A stretch of 64,000 nucleotides of DNA, taken from Saccharomonospora xinjiangensis XJ-54. Its GTDB lineage: Bacteria > Actinomycetota > Actinomycetes > Mycobacteriales > Pseudonocardiaceae. The DNA lies in NCBI RefSeq assembly GCF_000258175.1, contig NZ_JH636049.1:1382482-1446481 (forward strand), in the 5' to 3' direction. Each line of letters starts with the position of its first letter. The first letter of the stretch is position 1. The position numbers and the translations under genes were made by a program. Positions 59,358-64,000 of this stretch are shown piece by piece. The notes under the pieces are model-generated. The model ran no database searches. It saw only the letters and a list, made by a program, of their open reading frames with translations, and was not told where the DNA came from.

Positions 59358-60108
59358 CGGCGATCGGCAGTGACGGCGGTGCCTGCACCGGGGCCAGCCG
59401 ACCCGCGGCCAGATCGACGAACCGGTGGGCGAAGGGGCGCCAGGTTTCGGCGATGTCGGCATGGACCCGGGTCAACGTCTCGTCATCGAGGGCAGCATGG
59501 CGGACAGCCTCGGCCTTCGACCGCGTGTTCGCAGCCCACCGCCGCACAATCTCAGGGGTGGTCTCGATATGGAACTGGATGGCGTACACACGGCGGCCGA
59601 GGCGAAACGCCTGGTGCGGGTAGCGCGGTGACGAGGCCAGGAGGACGGCGTTCGGCGGAAGTTGTGCGATCTCGTCGGAATGGAATTGCAGGACGTCCTG
59701 CATGAGTGGGAGATCTGCGAAAAGCGGGTCGATCCACGCGGCGTCCTTCTTCGCGACGAGCGCGGGCCCGACCTCGGGGCCGTCGTGCCCAGTGGTCACC
59801 CGGCCTCCAGACGCCACGGCCAAGAGTTGAGCACCGAGGCAGACACACAGCGTGGTCCTGTCCTGCTCGACAGCTTGGGTGAGCAGCGTTCGCACACTGG
59901 CAAGCCACGGGTGCTTCTCGTCCTGCTCTGCATTCGCGCCGCCACCGAGAACGACGACCGCCTCGTACTCGTCCAGGGATGTCGGCAGAGGGTCGTCCGG
60001 CATCATCCGAAGATCGAGCGATGCGCCGGCCTCGGTGAGCCAGTCACCAAGTGGGCCCAGCGGAGCGAACGGGTCCGGCTGAATGACGAGAAGTCGCGGT
60101 GCACTCAC
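59350..60108 (-). CDS. Type 1 glutamine amidotransferase-like protein
   Basis: 252 residues. Class I GATase fold: LCVCLGAQLLA with catalytic C90, QFHIETTPEI with the histidine and glutamate of the triad. Resembles GMP-synthase-type and YfeJ/gamma-glutamyl hydrolase-like stand-alone domains. No synthetase partner in the same gene; possibly hydrolyses a gamma-glutamyl compound or supplies ammonia. Translationally overlaps glnE by 8 bases, consistent with co-expression in nitrogen metabolism. Confidence 0.88.
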   Translation of the reverse strand: MSAPRLLVIQPDPFAPLGPLGDWLTEAGASLDLRMMPDDPLPTSLDEYEAVVVLGGGANAEQDEKHPWLASVRTLLTQAVEQDRTTLCVCLGAQLLAVASGGRVTTGHDGPEVGPALVAKKDAAWIDPLFADLPLMQDVLQFHSDEIAQLPPNAVLLASSPRYPHQAFRLGRRVYAIQFHIETTPEIVRRWAANTRSKAEAVRHAALDDETLTRVHADIAETWRPFAHRFVDLAAGRLAPVQAPPSLPIADG

Positions 60109-60429
60109 GCGCCCAGCTTAGAGCCCAAGGTGCCGTGCCCTGTGTTGCTCGCGACATCCGGGCGGCACCTCGCCACGGTGGAGGGCTTTGCGTCTACCTC
60201 CAGTAGAGGCGGACGCTCTTCCGCCCTGCTGGACATGGGCCTTCCGCCCGGCTTACCGCACCCAGCGGAAACCGTTTGACCGCCGCTCCTGTCGCCCTTT
60301 GGTCGCGTCTCGCGAGTCCGTTTCGCAGAGCTGGTCCACGACGGCATGGAGAACGAACCTCTCGCCGAAACACCGAGCTGCCAGGAGCATGCGACTTCTC
60401 TTGACGAACCGGGGTTGCAGCCGAACAGC
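60109..60429. other. Non-coding gap
   Basis: 321 bp between the amidotransferase gene start and the rRNA-side terminator. Promoter for the amidotransferase/glnE pair must lie near its right end of the gene, but I see no clear -35/-10 pair, repeat or ORF with a ribosome site. Confidence 0.5.
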
Positions 60430-60460
60430 AAAAAGCCCGCGAGTGTACCCACTCACGGGC
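60430..60460 (-). terminator. Intrinsic terminator, likely of the rRNA operon
   Basis: On the minus strand GCCCGTGAGTG GGTA CACTCGCGGGC (60460-60450 and 60445-60435), an 11-bp stem with one G.U and a 4-base loop, followed by TTTTT (60434-60430). Lies 270 bases beyond the 5S gene, with no gene between. Confidence 0.85.
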
Positions 60461-60645
60461 GAAGACAAATTGGCATCCGACGCAGTAATAAAGAATGCGG
60501 CCGCAGGGTTGGCTTCTTGGTGTGTGATCCGAGCCCTTCACGCCCCCCGGGGCAACGCCCCGCCTCTCTGCCCGTCGTGAGATATAAGACGTCGTGGTAA
60601 GTGTGTGGTTCGCACTCGTGGGTTGCGATCTGGGTGGGGGGAGAG

Positions 60646-60711
60646 AAGGGGCCCCGGAGGGTGCGGTGGGAGATGTGGTCTCGACCTTCCGCTGTTGTTC
60701 CGGGGCCCCTT
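60646..60711. terminator. GC-rich terminator-like hairpin after 5S rRNA
   Basis: 13-bp perfect stem AAGGGGCCCCGGA (60646-60658) and TCCGGGGCCCCTT (60699-60711) with a 40-base loop. A TTTTCTTTT run follows only on the plus side; on the minus (rRNA) side the tail is CTTCTCTCC. It may work as the first rRNA terminator, or as a barrier to antisense read-in. Confidence 0.6.
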
Positions 60712-60729
60712 TTCTTTTGTGTGGTTGTG

Positions 60730-60848
60730 TTCGGCGGTGTCCTACTCTCCCACACCCCTTCGGGTGCAGTACCATCGGCGCTGGTGGGCTTAGCTTCCGG
60801 GTTCGGGATGGGTCCGGGCGTTTCCCCTACCGCTATGGCCGCCGTAAC
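60730..60848 (-). rRNA. rrf: 5S ribosomal RNA
   Basis: About 119 nt on the minus strand, from GTTACGGCGGCC to the complementary CCGCCGAAC end. Contains the conserved CCCGAACCCGGAAGCUAAGCC-like arm (shown in part: GAACCCGGAAGCTAAGCC) and GGAGAGTAGGAC. Ends placed to within a few bases. 59 bases from the 23S gene. Confidence 0.96.
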
Positions 60849-60907
60849 GTTGTGAAACAACCATTGTGTGTGGTGTTTCAGAGTTGCAGAGTGGGTGCGT
60901 AGCATGT

Positions 60908-64000
<3,093 letters not shown>

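Noticed and set aside
60194..60775. Cysteine-containing minus-strand frame after 5S rRNA
   Set aside because: Spans the 5S end and two terminator hairpins, no ribosome site and no family motif.

Overview
The window looks like a piece of a high-GC actinobacterial chromosome. Family-level features suggest the Pseudonocardiaceae (Saccharomonospora/Prauserella/Amycolatopsis type): a WhiB regulator with an AT-hook, many GTG starts with 4-bp stop/start overlaps, leaderless-type starts, an EspC-like/NlpC cassette, and two gene blocks I recall as syntenic with Mycobacterium (UPF0182-ylbL-DUF2342-YgjP-ThiF-ABC1-whiB7-uvrD2, and DUF4191-RDD-glnA...glnE). The genus is inference.

Region 1 (1-13840) is a complete high-affinity type [NiFe]-hydrogenase island. 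Minus strand: small subunit, large subunit, a NifU-C-like protein and a DUF5947-type protein that runs off the left edge. Divergent plus-strand operon, almost entirely translationally coupled: two divergent SIS-domain isomerase paralogs around an atypical HypC, a conserved unknown, a maturation protease, then hypC-hypD-hypE-hypA-hypB. Facing it on the minus strand are hypF and a DMT-type permease. Together these build an NiFe(CN)2CO enzyme plausibly used to scavenge trace H2.

Region 2 (13841-18430) is an accessory patch: GNAT, RidA, MFS exporter, three decayed gene fragments (MFS 3' end, an internal piece of a dicarboxylate symporter, a 5'-truncated threonine-synthase-like gene) and tRNA-Ala(GGC).

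Region 3 (18430-26700): a four-gene EspC-like/NlpC-P60/YbaB/YbaB cassette, a DoxX/MauE + DsbA thiol pair, a solute-binding lipoprotein, and an HrpB-like helicase that carries a 24-bp coding minisatellite and is followed directly by six perfect 21-bp repeats.

Region 4 (26800-36700): tmRNA, a sensor-membrane-protein/histidine kinase/response regulator set, an acyltransferase, an amidohydrolase, the smpB-ftsX-ftsE-prfB translation/division cluster, PadR, and initiator tRNA.

Region 5 (36670-52500): conserved actinobacterial housekeeping block, ending in whiB7, which appears to have a long attenuated leader with its own 85-codon ORF, and uvrD2. An AbiEi-like gene and a methyltransferase are inserted between the ABC1 kinase gene and whiB7.

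Region 6 (52540-64000): nitrogen assimilation (GlnR-boxed glnA, and glnE whose product adenylylates it) with a TetR/DoxX pair (the TetR frame is broken), a thioesterase and a glutamine amidotransferase, then the 3' end of an rRNA operon (23S nearly complete, 5S) read on the minus strand with terminators. No CRISPR array, prophage or intact insertion sequence was seen.
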